A DNA stretch of 64,000 nucleotides from Sphingomonas xinjiangensis (GTDB lineage: Bacteria > Pseudomonadota > Alphaproteobacteria > Sphingomonadales > Sphingomonadaceae). The stretch covers positions 1 through 64,000 of the forward strand of contig NZ_JACIJF010000004.1 of assembly GCF_014199255.1 (NCBI RefSeq), read 5' to 3'. The notes under the pieces are model-generated. The model was not told where the DNA came from, did no database searches, and worked only from the letters and a program-made list of their open reading frames with translations. Shown one piece after another: positions 54,812-63,725 of the stretch (positions are counted from its first letter, which is position 1; every line of letters starts with the position of its first letter). Made by a program: the position numbers and the translations under genes.

Positions 54812-56122
54812 CTACGCCATGCCCGTCCGTGCATGCGCCGGTTCGGGTGAACGCCCCTGCGGCGTGCCGGCGTCGCTTGCCACCAGCCGCAGACGCTCCG
54901 TCCCGCCGGCGCGCATCGCGGCGTCAACCTGCGCCTCGTCCAAGCCGAAATCCGCCAGCGCATAGCGATGCCGCGCCAGCTTGCGGTGCCCCCGCCGCGC
55001 GGCATAGCGCGCCATCCGCCGTTCCACGTCGGGCGTCAGAACCATGCCGAGCGCGTGGTACACGCGGTGCATCTCGCCCCGCCAATCCGCATTCATCGCG
55101 TCGAACGCGACATCCACCTGCGCCACGTCGGCGTGCGCCCGGGCCGCCGCCAGTCTTCGCTGGCGCAGCGCGATCTTGCGCAGCCACTCGCGCCCGATCC
55201 AGTGCCGGTCCACGCTGTCGGACTGCACGCGCATCTGGCTGTGCACCAGCGATGCGGACGAGGCGACCAGCGCCGCCGCCGGCCGGTCCAGGCACACCAG
55301 CCGCGCATCGGGGAAAATCTCCAGCACCGCGGCCAGGTCCTGCGTCAGTTGCGGCACCTTCAGGATCCAGGGCCGTTCCCCGCGCTCGCCACGCAACCAC
55401 GCGATCGTCTGGAGCAATTGCTTGAACTCAGCATAGACCGGCCGCGTGTCCATCGCCTCTCCCGCGGCGGCAAAGCTCGGCACCCGCCACTGCGCCTCGA
55501 ACGCCGACCCGAAGATCGACACATTGTGCAGCCCGATCTCCTCGTCCGGCTGGCGCGTCCCGGTGGGGTGGATGACGCTGAATTCCGGGTTCAGCCAGTG
55601 CGCGCATCGCAGGCCCATCCACCCCCGCAGGAGCCGATCGTCCAGCCGCCCCACCCGCATGCCCGGCAAGGGGTTCCAGCTTTCAAAGAACCGCGTGTGC
55701 GCCAGGCGCGGATCGCAAGCGAGCATCCGCTGCATCCGCGTGCTTCCCGACCGCATCTGCCCCAGAACGATCACCGGCGCGGGGACAGGCAGGTCGAGGA
55801 TCTCGGGGTGGCGCTGCCACAAGGCATGCGCGCGTGCCCGGTTGGCCAGCGCCGACACCAGTTGCCCATAAGCGACGACTTGTCCGACCGGTGTCAGCGC
55901 CGCCTCCGCGTGCAACGCATCCACCAGCGATCCCAACCGGTCCCGCCAGCCGGATTCCTCGCCCATCGCCGCCAGCCCCGTCTTTCTGCGCGCCGCCGCG
56001 ACCAGCCCCTCGGGCGCCAGTTCAGGCCGTGAAAGCCACCCTTTGGACCAGGCGTCTTCTAGCATCCCGTTCAAGCGCGGCGCGGTTGCAATGGGCTGTG
56101 TGGGTAAAACGATCTCCGGCAT
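54812..56122 (-). CDS. Sulfotransferase family protein
   Basis: A 436-residue cytoplasmic enzyme. VIVLGQMRSGSTRMQRML at about 118-135 is the 5'-phosphosulfate-binding loop of PAPS-dependent sulfotransferases, and ARLVCLDRPAAALVAS with SLVHSQMR is the 3'-phosphate region. The first 115 residues form a helical N-terminal domain found in many bacterial members. The C-terminus ends in a basic, low-complexity tail. The acceptor is unknown. It is a monocistronic gene on the minus strand. Confidence 0.85.
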   Translation of the reverse strand: MPEIVLPTQPIATAPRLNGMLEDAWSKGWLSRPELAPEGLVAAARRKTGLAAMGEESGWRDRLGSLVDALHAEAALTPVGQVVAYGQLVSALANRARAHALWQRHPEILDLPVPAPVIVLGQMRSGSTRMQRMLACDPRLAHTRFFESWNPLPGMRVGRLDDRLLRGWMGLRCAHWLNPEFSVIHPTGTRQPDEEIGLHNVSIFGSAFEAQWRVPSFAAAGEAMDTRPVYAEFKQLLQTIAWLRGERGERPWILKVPQLTQDLAAVLEIFPDARLVCLDRPAAALVASSASLVHSQMRVQSDSVDRHWIGREWLRKIALRQRRLAAARAHADVAQVDVAFDAMNADWRGEMHRVYHALGMVLTPDVERRMARYAARRGHRKLARHRYALADFGLDEAQVDAAMRAGGTERLRLVASDAGTPQGRSPEPAHARTGMA

Positions 56123-56468
56123 TGCACCCCTAACCCGCCAGATCCGCGATCGTGCCGCAATGCGCCATATCTCTGTGATCGACCTACTTCAGATCATTGC
56201 GTAGCGTTGCGAATTGGCAAGCGCAGGCCCGCCACTACGTTGCACCTGCGCCTGTTGAGCCCTTCGCCTGCGATCCTGCCACAGGCCATCGCTCCGTGGG
56301 TTTGTCACATATACGCAACGATAGTGTCTTCGAAGTTTCTCCAAAACCCAACCTGACCGTCATGGAAGCGGCCTAGCGCCGGCGTGCGGCCGACAGGGGG
56401 ATAAGCCGAGTCGATCCCGCAACAGTTTCGAACCCGCGCAACCCGGCGTCCGCCGGAACGGAGAAAAT
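56123..56468. other. Divergent regulatory region upstream of the beta-helix lipoprotein
   Basis: About 345 bases between the divergent sulfotransferase and lipoprotein genes. It contains an AT-richer core (56300-56345, with TTTGTCACATATACGC) suited to promoters. I looked for PhoB, Fur and EcfG sites and saw none that convinces. No gene is supported. Confidence 0.45.
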
Positions 56469-58118
56469 ATGGCCAGCTTCAAACGCCTCAGCCTCATCCT
56501 ACTCACTAGCTGTGCTTCGCTCGGCCTCGCGGCATGCGACGGCGCCAGCAGCGTCGCATCGCCTGGCGAAGGCGGCTTCCCGGCCCCCGCTCCTGCTCCG
56601 GCTCCCGCGCCGGCTCCGACCCCGACGCCGACCCCGACCGCCGGCACCCCCGCAGCGGCTTGCCCGACCAACACCGGCCAGGCACTCACCGACACGGGCG
56701 TCATCGGCAACTACCGCGTTTGCCGCATCCCCACGCTCGTCAGCAACCTGACTCTGCCGGGCGCCGCGCAGGCACCGGGCGTCGCATATGAGATCAACGG
56801 CCGTGTCGACGTGGGCACCGACCGCGGCACACAGGGCCTGGCCGGCTCGGCTGGCTCGCTGACCATCGGCGCCGGCGCGCTGCTGTTCGCCAACACCACC
56901 AACACCGAAAACGACTTCCTGATCGTCAATCGCGGTTCGACGATCAACGCACAGGGCACCGCCACCGCACCCATCATTTTCACCGCGCAGGCGAACCTCA
57001 CTGGCACGCTCCCGGCTGACGACGCGGGTCAGGGTCTGTGGGGCGGCGTGATCCTCGCCGGCCGTGCGCCGGTCGCCAACTGCACCACCGGCGTCAACGA
57101 CGCGGCTGGCACCAGCACGACCTGCGAGAACGTGGTCGAGGGTACCGGTAACGCGCTGTACGGCGGCAACGCAGCGGGCGACAGCTCGGGCGTGTTCCAG
57201 TATGTCCAGATCCGCTACTCGGGCACCATCATCAGCCCGAACAACGAGCTTCAGGGCCTGACCCTCGCCGGCACCGGTTCGGGCACTACGATCAGCAACG
57301 TCCAGATCCACAACAGCTCGGACGACGGCATCGAGCTGTTCGGCGGCACTGCCAACCTGCGCAACGTCGTGATCACCGGCGCGGATGACGACAGCCTCGA
57401 CTTCGATACTGGCTGGCGCGGCATGGTGCAGTTCCTGATCACGGCGCAGAAGCCGAACAATACGACTCCTGACAACTTCTCGATGGAGATCGACTCGAGC
57501 TTCAATCCGACCACGGGCGCAAACCCTGAAGACGCCCTGCCGCGCACCTTCGGCCGGATTTCCAACGCAACCTTTATCCACACCAATCCCAGCACCAGCA
57601 ACCCGCTGGCGGCGATCCGCCTGCGCGGCGGTGCCGATCTGACGCTTGTCAATTCGATCCTGGTCACCCCCGGCGCCTGCCTGCTCACCGAAGCTGGCAA
57701 CGCTGACCGCAGCACGGTCCGCGCCGCCGACGCAGCGCTGCAGGACCAGGGTCCGCCCCGCTTCAACTCGATATACTTCGCTTGCGGCACGCAGCTGGCG
57801 GCGCAGAACGGCGTGAATCAGGTCACCGTCACCACCGCCGAGCAGGCCGCGTTCTTCACGACGGCGCCGAGCACCGGCAACACGACCAACGGCACAGCAG
57901 TCGGCGCCGTGCAGAACGGATTCTACCCCACGGCGACCACGCTGGCGGTGGCACCATTCGCGGCAACGGGCCTGAACCCCGCCAATTCAGCGTTCTTCAC
58001 CAACACCACCTATATCGGCGCGGTCAGCGGCCCGAACGATACTTGGTTCCAGGGTTGGACCTGCAACTCGAACCGGGCGACGTTCGGCACCACCAGCCGA
58101 GCCTGCTCCGCCCTCTAA
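56469..58118 (+). CDS. Surface lipoprotein with parallel beta-helix domain
   Basis: A 549-residue lipoprotein. The signal peptide ends in the lipobox LAAC (Cys23), followed by a Pro-rich linker of PA and PT repeats (about 38-58). The rest is Gly/Asn/Thr-rich with recurring short strands (GALLFANTTNTENDFLIVN, TISNVQIHNSSDDGIELFGG, ATLRNVVITGADDDSLDF-type), as in right-handed beta-helices; paired cysteines may form disulfides. It is GGAG-preceded and followed 86 bases later by a TonB-dependent receptor, so it likely captures or processes that receptor's ligand at the outer membrane. No pectate-lyase catalytic set is evident. Confidence 0.75.
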   Translation: MASFKRLSLILLTSCASLGLAACDGASSVASPGEGGFPAPAPAPAPAPAPTPTPTPTAGTPAAACPTNTGQALTDTGVIGNYRVCRIPTLVSNLTLPGAAQAPGVAYEINGRVDVGTDRGTQGLAGSAGSLTIGAGALLFANTTNTENDFLIVNRGSTINAQGTATAPIIFTAQANLTGTLPADDAGQGLWGGVILAGRAPVANCTTGVNDAAGTSTTCENVVEGTGNALYGGNAAGDSSGVFQYVQIRYSGTIISPNNELQGLTLAGTGSGTTISNVQIHNSSDDGIELFGGTANLRNVVITGADDDSLDFDTGWRGMVQFLITAQKPNNTTPDNFSMEIDSSFNPTTGANPEDALPRTFGRISNATFIHTNPSTSNPLAAIRLRGGADLTLVNSILVTPGACLLTEAGNADRSTVRAADAALQDQGPPRFNSIYFACGTQLAAQNGVNQVTVTTAEQAAFFTTAPSTGNTTNGTAVGAVQNGFYPTATTLAVAPFAATGLNPANSAFFTNTTYIGAVSGPNDTWFQGWTCNSNRATFGTTSRACSAL

Positions 58119-58204
58119 GGCTGAGAATGGGGGCAACGGGGGCGGCGGCTTGGCTGCCGTCCCCGGCCTTTCTTGAAGCCACACCATAAACAGCGGATAT
58201 CCCG

Positions 58205-60877
58205 ATGAAGAACCAGCTCGCCTTTGCAAGTCTATTGGCCGTCACCTCTTGCCTGGTCGCACCGGCCGCGCTGGCGCAGACGACGGGTGGCGGCTCGCCG
58301 CAGGCGTCCAGCCCGCCGCCGGCTGCGCAGACTCCGCCCGAGCAGGCCCCTGATCAGGATGTCGAGATTTCGGCGCCCGGTGCCGGCGGAGACGATGTCG
58401 GCGAGATTGTCGTGGTCGGCCGCAACATTCCAAACGTGGTGCGCAGCACCCCGCAGGTCGTCTCGGTCCTGTCGGCCGAAGACATCGCCCGCACGGGCGA
58501 AGGCGACATTGCCGGCGCACTCCAGCGCGTCACTGGCCTCAGCGTTGTCGGCAACGGCTTCGTCTATGTCCGTGGCCTGGGCGACCGCTATTCGCTGTCG
58601 CTGCTGAACGGCCTGCCGCTGCCGAGCCCTGAGCCGCTGCGCCGCGTCGTGCCGCTCGACATCTTCCCGACCAGCGTGATCGGCTCCGGTCTAGTTCAGA
58701 AGACATTCTCCGCCAACTATCCTGGCGAGTTCGGCGGCGGTGTGATCAACCTGACCACCACGGCCGTTCCCAAGGAGTCGTTCTTCTCGATCGGCGCGTC
58801 GGCAGGCTTCGACACCGAGACGACCAGCGAGCTCGGCTATACCTATGACGGCGGCTCCCACGACTGGCTCGGCTTTGACTCGGGCGAGCGCAAGGTACCC
58901 AACTTCATTCTCGATGCCGGCAACAACCGCACCAACATTCCGACGGGCCAAGTCACGCAACTGACCAATGCCGAGACCACGGTGCTGTTCGAGAATTATC
59001 ACATCCCGCCCAACTTCTCGGGTGAGATGAGCCTGGGCGGCGCCACCGACGTGGGTGGCGCGCGGCTGGGCATCATCGCCAGCGGCGGTATCAGCAACAG
59101 CTGGCGCACGCGCGACACAGTCAGCGGCGTGCGCAGCATCCCCAGCACCGAGTTCCGCCGCGTGGTCACAGACCATCGCGCGCTGGTCAACGGCCTGCTC
59201 GGCTTCGGCGCCGAGTTCGGCGAGCACCGTATCCGCTTCACCAATCTGTACATCCACGACACGCTCAAGCAGGGCCGTCTGGGTGCGGGCACCGGCGAAA
59301 ACTATGAGTCGCCGATCAACGGCAATGCGCCGATCATGGTGCAGAACACCAACTGGTTCGAACGCCAGCTGTTCACCAGCCAGGGCGTGGGCGAGTTCGA
59401 TTTCGGCGATCTCGACGTCGATGTCCGCGGTGCGTACGCCAACACCAAGCGCAAGTCGCCCTATGAGCGCGAGTTCCGCTATCTCTACGATACGTCGATC
59501 AACGATTACCGCAACACGCTAAACGGCGGCACGTATGCGACAATCGCGTTCAGTGAGCTAAACGAGGATTTGTGGTCGGGCGGCATCGACCTGGCCTATG
59601 ACCTGAACCTTGGACGTCCGTTCAAGATCGAGGCCGGCTATGCCTATCAGGATACCGACCGCACCTCGTATCGCTACACCTTCGACTACATCCTGCCGGG
59701 CGGCGCCGCGTTGGCGGACCCGTATTCACAGCTGCGTCCCGACTATCTGCTATCCGACGCGAACATTCAGCTCAACGGCATCATCCTGCGTCCCTCGACC
59801 ACGACCCAGGGCGCGCGTGCCTATGACGCCGAGCTGACGGTGCACGCCGGTTACGGGCAAGTCGAAGGCGAAATCGCAGACGGCATGCGCGTCACCGCGG
59901 GTGTCCGCTACGAAACCGCCGATCAGACCGTGCTGCCGACCGACGGCCAAGCCCTGACGACGCTCAGCAACGACTATTGGCTCCCGGCCGCGACGCTCAC
60001 CTGGAACTTCGCGCCCGACATGCAGTGGCGCCTCAACGCGTCGAAGACGATCGCGCGTCCGCAGTTCCGCGAGCTCGCGCCGCAGCTGTATCTCGACTAT
60101 GACTCGGACCGTGTATTCTACGGCAACCCGTTCCTCCAGGACAGCAAACTGACCAACCTGGAGGCCCGCTATGAGTGGTTCTTCGGACGCGATCAGCGCT
60201 TCACCGCAGCCGCCTTCTACAAGAAGATCGACAATCCGATCGAGACGGTGAGCTTCCAGGTCGCCGGCAGCAACAACACGCAGATCAACTTCGCCAATGC
60301 GCCCGAAGCCGAGCTGTACGGTGCCGAAGTCGAGGTGCAGAAATATGTGCCGCTGTCGTTCATCGACAGTGACCTGTTCGCCACGCGCCGCATGGTGCTC
60401 ATCGCCAACTACACCTACACTCAGTCGGAAGTGTTCGCTGGCAACCAGCTGATCCGCGATCCGATCAACCCGGGCACGGTGCAGCGTCCCGCGAACGAGC
60501 TATTCGTGTCCGGCCAGCCTTTGGTCGGCCAGTCGGACCACCTCGTGAACCTGCAGGTCGGCTTCGAGGATACCGAGCGGCTCTCGCAGCTCACTTTCCT
60601 GTTCAATTATGCCAGCGACCGCATCGTCGCACGCGGCCTCCTCTCAAGCGGCGGCCTGCCGCCGATCGTCGAAAGACCCGGTGTTCGCTTCGATTTCGTG
60701 CTGCGCCAGGGCTTCCAGGTGCTGGGCGGCGATTGGGAACTCAAGTTCGAGGGCCGCAACCTGACCAAGACTCGGTTTGTCGAGTTCCAGGATTATGGCG
60801 GCACCACCGGCATCGCCGACACCAACACCTATGATCTGGGCCGCACATTCTCGCTGGGTCTCAGCACCCGCTTCTAA
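58205..60877 (+). CDS. TonB-dependent outer-membrane receptor
   Basis: An 890-residue receptor. The signal peptide ends near ALAQ (25). A Pro/Gln-rich stretch precedes the TonB box EIVVVGRNI (about 67-75). The plug domain (about 80-200) includes VLSAEDIARTGEGDIAGALQ and GLGDRYSLSLLNGLPLPSP; the rest is a 22-strand barrel ending in LGLSTRF with the terminal Phe. It imports an unknown ligand, probably delivered by the lipoprotein encoded upstream. A strong terminator follows. Confidence 0.92.
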   Translation: MKNQLAFASLLAVTSCLVAPAALAQTTGGGSPQASSPPPAAQTPPEQAPDQDVEISAPGAGGDDVGEIVVVGRNIPNVVRSTPQVVSVLSAEDIARTGEGDIAGALQRVTGLSVVGNGFVYVRGLGDRYSLSLLNGLPLPSPEPLRRVVPLDIFPTSVIGSGLVQKTFSANYPGEFGGGVINLTTTAVPKESFFSIGASAGFDTETTSELGYTYDGGSHDWLGFDSGERKVPNFILDAGNNRTNIPTGQVTQLTNAETTVLFENYHIPPNFSGEMSLGGATDVGGARLGIIASGGISNSWRTRDTVSGVRSIPSTEFRRVVTDHRALVNGLLGFGAEFGEHRIRFTNLYIHDTLKQGRLGAGTGENYESPINGNAPIMVQNTNWFERQLFTSQGVGEFDFGDLDVDVRGAYANTKRKSPYEREFRYLYDTSINDYRNTLNGGTYATIAFSELNEDLWSGGIDLAYDLNLGRPFKIEAGYAYQDTDRTSYRYTFDYILPGGAALADPYSQLRPDYLLSDANIQLNGIILRPSTTTQGARAYDAELTVHAGYGQVEGEIADGMRVTAGVRYETADQTVLPTDGQALTTLSNDYWLPAATLTWNFAPDMQWRLNASKTIARPQFRELAPQLYLDYDSDRVFYGNPFLQDSKLTNLEARYEWFFGRDQRFTAAAFYKKIDNPIETVSFQVAGSNNTQINFANAPEAELYGAEVEVQKYVPLSFIDSDLFATRRMVLIANYTYTQSEVFAGNQLIRDPINPGTVQRPANELFVSGQPLVGQSDHLVNLQVGFEDTERLSQLTFLFNYASDRIVARGLLSSGGLPPIVERPGVRFDFVLRQGFQVLGGDWELKFEGRNLTKTRFVEFQDYGGTTGIADTNTYDLGRTFSLGLSTRF

Positions 60878-60894
60878 ACCAGCGGTACACAATG

Positions 60895-60937
60895 AAAGCG
60901 GCTCCGGCGGAACACTCGCCGGAGCCGCTTTTCCTTT
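60895..60937. terminator. Strong terminator between the receptor and oxygenase genes
   Basis: A perfect 15-bp stem AAAGCGGCTCCGGCG with its complement and 7-base loop, then TTCCTTT on the plus strand. It can serve both convergent genes. Confidence 0.85.
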
Positions 60938-61611
60938 CACCACCCCCAAGGCCGCTCGCGGAACCACTGGGTGATGACGTACTTCGTCCCTGCCCGGACC
61001 TTCATCGCGTGGTGCAGCGTCGACGGATTGGGGGTGCCGTTCGGGCGTAGATTGTTCCAGGCAAGCAGCTTGCCGGCCTCGGGCTGGACGATTTTGTCGA
61101 CTGCCTTGAACCGCGTCGCCCCGCCCGCTTCGACATCGTTCAGGTACAGCATCACCGTCCAGGTGCGCTGGCCCGACACCGTGCAAAAGCGCGCGAAGTC
61201 CTGTCCGCCGGGATCGAAATAATCGGTGTGCGCCTTGAACTCCTGCCCCACGGCATAGCGCTGGCCCTGCATCGGCTCGCCGTGCGCCGGGTCCAGCCCG
61301 GTCAGGGCGACGATGCGCTGCTTCAAATCGTCCGCCACCGGGTCCTCCGGCTCCAGATCGCATGTCTCGCTGGTGCGGAACGCGGTGTCGCCATTGGCAT
61401 CGGCGATGGTCGATGGCCGCCGCTTGCTATCGATCTGCGCCATCAGCAGCTGGCACGTTTCGGGCGTGATGAAGTTCTTGACGATGAACATCGCCACCTT
61501 GGCACTCGGCACGCGCTGCACGCCGGAGTGTGCCAGGATGCGCGCGATGACCGGCTCGGAGGGGTGACCCGAACCGAGGTTCGGCGTGGCGGGCGATGCG
61601 CTGGTCTGCAT
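60937..61611 (-). CDS. 2-oxoglutarate/Fe(II) oxygenase, prolyl-4-hydroxylase type
   Basis: A 224-residue oxygenase with a P4H catalytic domain. The iron ligands are His128 and Asp130 (HTDYFD) and His200 (STLHHAMKV), and Lys210 would bind 2-oxoglutarate, at the usual spacing of 10. RTWTVMLYLNDVEAGGATRF is the characteristic core. The ATG at 61611 was chosen; one at 61650 would add 13 residues without ribosome site. The substrate may be a protein prolyl residue or a small molecule; the convergent receptor is a possible functional neighbour. Confidence 0.87.
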   Translation of the reverse strand: MQTSASPATPNLGSGHPSEPVIARILAHSGVQRVPSAKVAMFIVKNFITPETCQLLMAQIDSKRRPSTIADANGDTAFRTSETCDLEPEDPVADDLKQRIVALTGLDPAHGEPMQGQRYAVGQEFKAHTDYFDPGGQDFARFCTVSGQRTWTVMLYLNDVEAGGATRFKAVDKIVQPEAGKLLAWNNLRPNGTPNPSTLHHAMKVRAGTKYVITQWFRERPWGW

Positions 61612-61721
61612 CGCGCAACTTTGCCAAATCGCGAAGCGCGGCGCCAGCATTCGCCACGCGGTGCGCCTGCGTCACAAAACTGCAAGCGCTTGGTCACAAT
61701 CGCGCGGCACCAACGTCACCC

Positions 61722-62423
61722 ATGGCCAGCGTCACCGATCCTGCCACGATCAAGCCCGCGGCGGTGCAGGCCGCGCCGTGCGATCTGCCCGGCATGACCA
61801 CGCTGCTGCGGCGCTCGCTGGACCGCACCTGCGCCAAACGCTTCGGGCTGATGGTGGTGACCGGCCCCGGGACCGAACGCACGCTCAGCGCGCTGGCCGA
61901 ACGCGGCGCCGACACCTGGGGCCGCGTGGATAGCCGCGCTTCGCTCGATCAGGCGTTGGACGCTGCCGAACAGGCACTGATCGCCGCCCAGGCCGATGGA
62001 GAGGACGCAATCTCCACGCTGCTCACCTTGCGCCGGCTGGCAAGCGACCGTTTTGCCCTCGCCGCGATGCTGCGCCTGGTGCTGGCGCAGCGTACCGCGC
62101 CTCGGCTCTGCGCGGCGTGCCGCCACCCCGAACAAGCCTATGGCTCGTCCTCGGCGCTGCTCGGGCTGGATCCCGGCGCGATCCTCTGGTCGGCACCTGG
62201 ATGCGAGACATGCGCCGGCACCGGCCAGCGCGACGAACTCGCCATTTTCGAAGGGGTGGAGGTCGACCCTGCGATGCGCCGGCTGCTCTATGACGGTGCC
62301 GACGCGCCGCTGCTGGCCCGCCACGCCTTCCTGACGCTGCCCAACCTTGCCGCTGCGGCGCGCGGGCTGGCGCGCGACGGCCTGATCGCACCCGAGCACG
62401 CGGTGCGGATTTCGCGCGGGTGA
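61722..62423 (+). CDS. GspE/PilB-like protein lacking ATPase motifs
   Basis: A 233-residue protein that resembles the C-terminal domain of type II secretion / type IV pilus ATPases. FGLMVVTGPGTERTLSALAE sits where these have GPTGSGKTTTLYA; DAISTLLTLRRLASDRF lines up with LSTLHTNDA; and MLRLVLAQRTAPRLCAAC to GCETCAGTGQRDELAIFEGV matches the zinc subdomain, with Cys130, Cys133, Cys161 and Cys164 kept. The Walker A lysine and the Walker B and His boxes are lost, so it cannot be an ATPase. It could be a zinc-binding regulator or a fossil. Confidence 0.75.
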   Translation: MASVTDPATIKPAAVQAAPCDLPGMTTLLRRSLDRTCAKRFGLMVVTGPGTERTLSALAERGADTWGRVDSRASLDQALDAAEQALIAAQADGEDAISTLLTLRRLASDRFALAAMLRLVLAQRTAPRLCAACRHPEQAYGSSSALLGLDPGAILWSAPGCETCAGTGQRDELAIFEGVEVDPAMRRLLYDGADAPLLARHAFLTLPNLAAAARGLARDGLIAPEHAVRISRG

Positions 62424-62479
62424 AATGCGGCAACTATCTTGCGTTCCCGCAAACGCACCGCTAAGCGGCCAACCTCCAC

Positions 62480-62557
62480 GGCGACCGTAGTTCAATTGGT
62501 TAGAGCGCCGGCTTGTGATGCCGGAAGTTGCGGGTTCAAGTCCCGTCGGTCGCCCCA
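62480..62557 (+). tRNA. tRNA-His (anticodon GTG)
   Basis: A 78-base cloverleaf including the extra 5' G(-1) that pairs with C73, the identity feature of tRNA-His, and an encoded CCA. The anticodon stem CCGGC closes loop TTGTGAT with GTG. It lies 21 bases upstream of the dehydrogenase start. Confidence 0.95.
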
Positions 62558-62578
62558 CTCCCATCCATAGTCAGGATT

Positions 62579-63637
62579 ATGCTTGTGCTGACCGATTGGG
62601 GCTTTCCCGACTTCGACGACCATGAGGGCGTGCACCTCTTCAGCGACCGCGAATCGGGCCTTAGCGCCATCATCGCGGTGCATTCCTCCAAGCTGGGCCC
62701 GGCTGCCGGCGGCGTGCGCTTCTGGCATTATGCCAGCTCGGACGCGGCGATCACCGACGCACTGCGCCTGTCGCGCGGCATGAGCTACAAGAACGCCATG
62801 GCCAACTTGCCGATGGGCGGTGGCAAGGGCGTCGTGCTGGCGGACAAGCCGGGCGCCGAGATCACCACTGCGCAGCTTGAGGCATTTGGCCGCGCCGTGG
62901 AGTCGCTTCAGGGCCGCTATGTCACTGCCGAGGATGTCGGCATGTCCGAAGCCCGCATGAAGGTCGTCGCGACGCAAACCAAGCATGTATCCGGCCTGCC
63001 GGTGGCGGCGGGCAGCGCGGGCGGCGATCCGGGTCCGGTCACCGCGCGCGGCGTCTATCTGGGCGTAAAGGCTGCGGCCAAGCGCGGTCTGGGCGCCGAG
63101 TCGATGGCGGGCGTGCGTGTCGCGATCCAGGGCGTCGGCTCGGTTGGCGGCGGCCTTGCCCGCCTGCTGGCGAAGGACGGCGCCAAGCTGGTGCTGGCCG
63201 ATGTTCACGCCGATCGCGCCAAGGCGCTGGCGGCCGAACTGGGTGCGCAGGCCATTGCGGCCGACGATATCCTCGCGCTCGACACCGATGTGCTCAGCCC
63301 CTGCGCGCTGGGTGCGATCCTGACTGAACAGTCGATCGAAGCACTCAAGTGCAAGGTGGTCGCCGGCGGCGCGAACAACCAGCTGGCAACGCGCCAGGAC
63401 GGGCATCGCCTGCACGGCCGCGGCATCCTCTACGCGCCGGATTACGTCATCAACGCCGGCGGCATCATCAATGTCGGCCTGGAATATCTCGGCCAGGGCG
63501 ACCGGGCCGAGGTCGACGCCCGGGTGGAGAAGATCCCGGTGCGGCTTTCCGAGGTGTGGGACGAAAGCGAACGCACCGGCGACCCGGAAAGCGAAGTGGC
63601 CGACCGCATTGCGCAAAGGCTCATCGGCCGCGCCTGA
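62579..63637 (+). CDS. Leucine/valine/phenylalanine-type amino acid dehydrogenase
   Basis: A 352-residue Glu/Leu/Phe/Val dehydrogenase. The N-terminal domain has RGMSYKNAMANLPMGGGKGV with the substrate and catalytic lysines Lys71 and Lys83; the NAD domain has GVRVAIQGVGSVGGGLARL, and GGANNQL with YVINAGGIINVG follows. It interconverts branched-chain or aromatic amino acids and 2-oxo acids using NAD; the exact preference is not readable from sequence. ATG 62579 has AGGA just upstream. The ilv and leuA genes at the left end of the window serve the opposite, biosynthetic direction. Confidence 0.93.
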   Translation: MLVLTDWGFPDFDDHEGVHLFSDRESGLSAIIAVHSSKLGPAAGGVRFWHYASSDAAITDALRLSRGMSYKNAMANLPMGGGKGVVLADKPGAEITTAQLEAFGRAVESLQGRYVTAEDVGMSEARMKVVATQTKHVSGLPVAAGSAGGDPGPVTARGVYLGVKAAAKRGLGAESMAGVRVAIQGVGSVGGGLARLLAKDGAKLVLADVHADRAKALAAELGAQAIAADDILALDTDVLSPCALGAILTEQSIEALKCKVVAGGANNQLATRQDGHRLHGRGILYAPDYVINAGGIINVGLEYLGQGDRAEVDARVEKIPVRLSEVWDESERTGDPESEVADRIAQRLIGRA

Positions 63638-63663
63638 TCCCGGCATGTTCCGAAACCACATCC

Positions 63664-63690
63664 CTGACCCGCGGAGCTTCTGCGGGTCAG
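63664..63690 (+). terminator. Terminator hairpin after the dehydrogenase
   Basis: A perfect 9-bp stem CTGACCCGC with its complement and a 9-base loop, 26 bases past the stop. Confidence 0.55.
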
Positions 63691-63725
63691 CGTGCGTTCA
63701 GGGTGCGTGTGGCAAAGGAAGCGTC

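Noticed and set aside
56123..56468. Pho box upstream of the beta-helix lipoprotein
   Set aside because: Single TGTCA-like words occur (near 56302) but not the 11-base spaced pair required.
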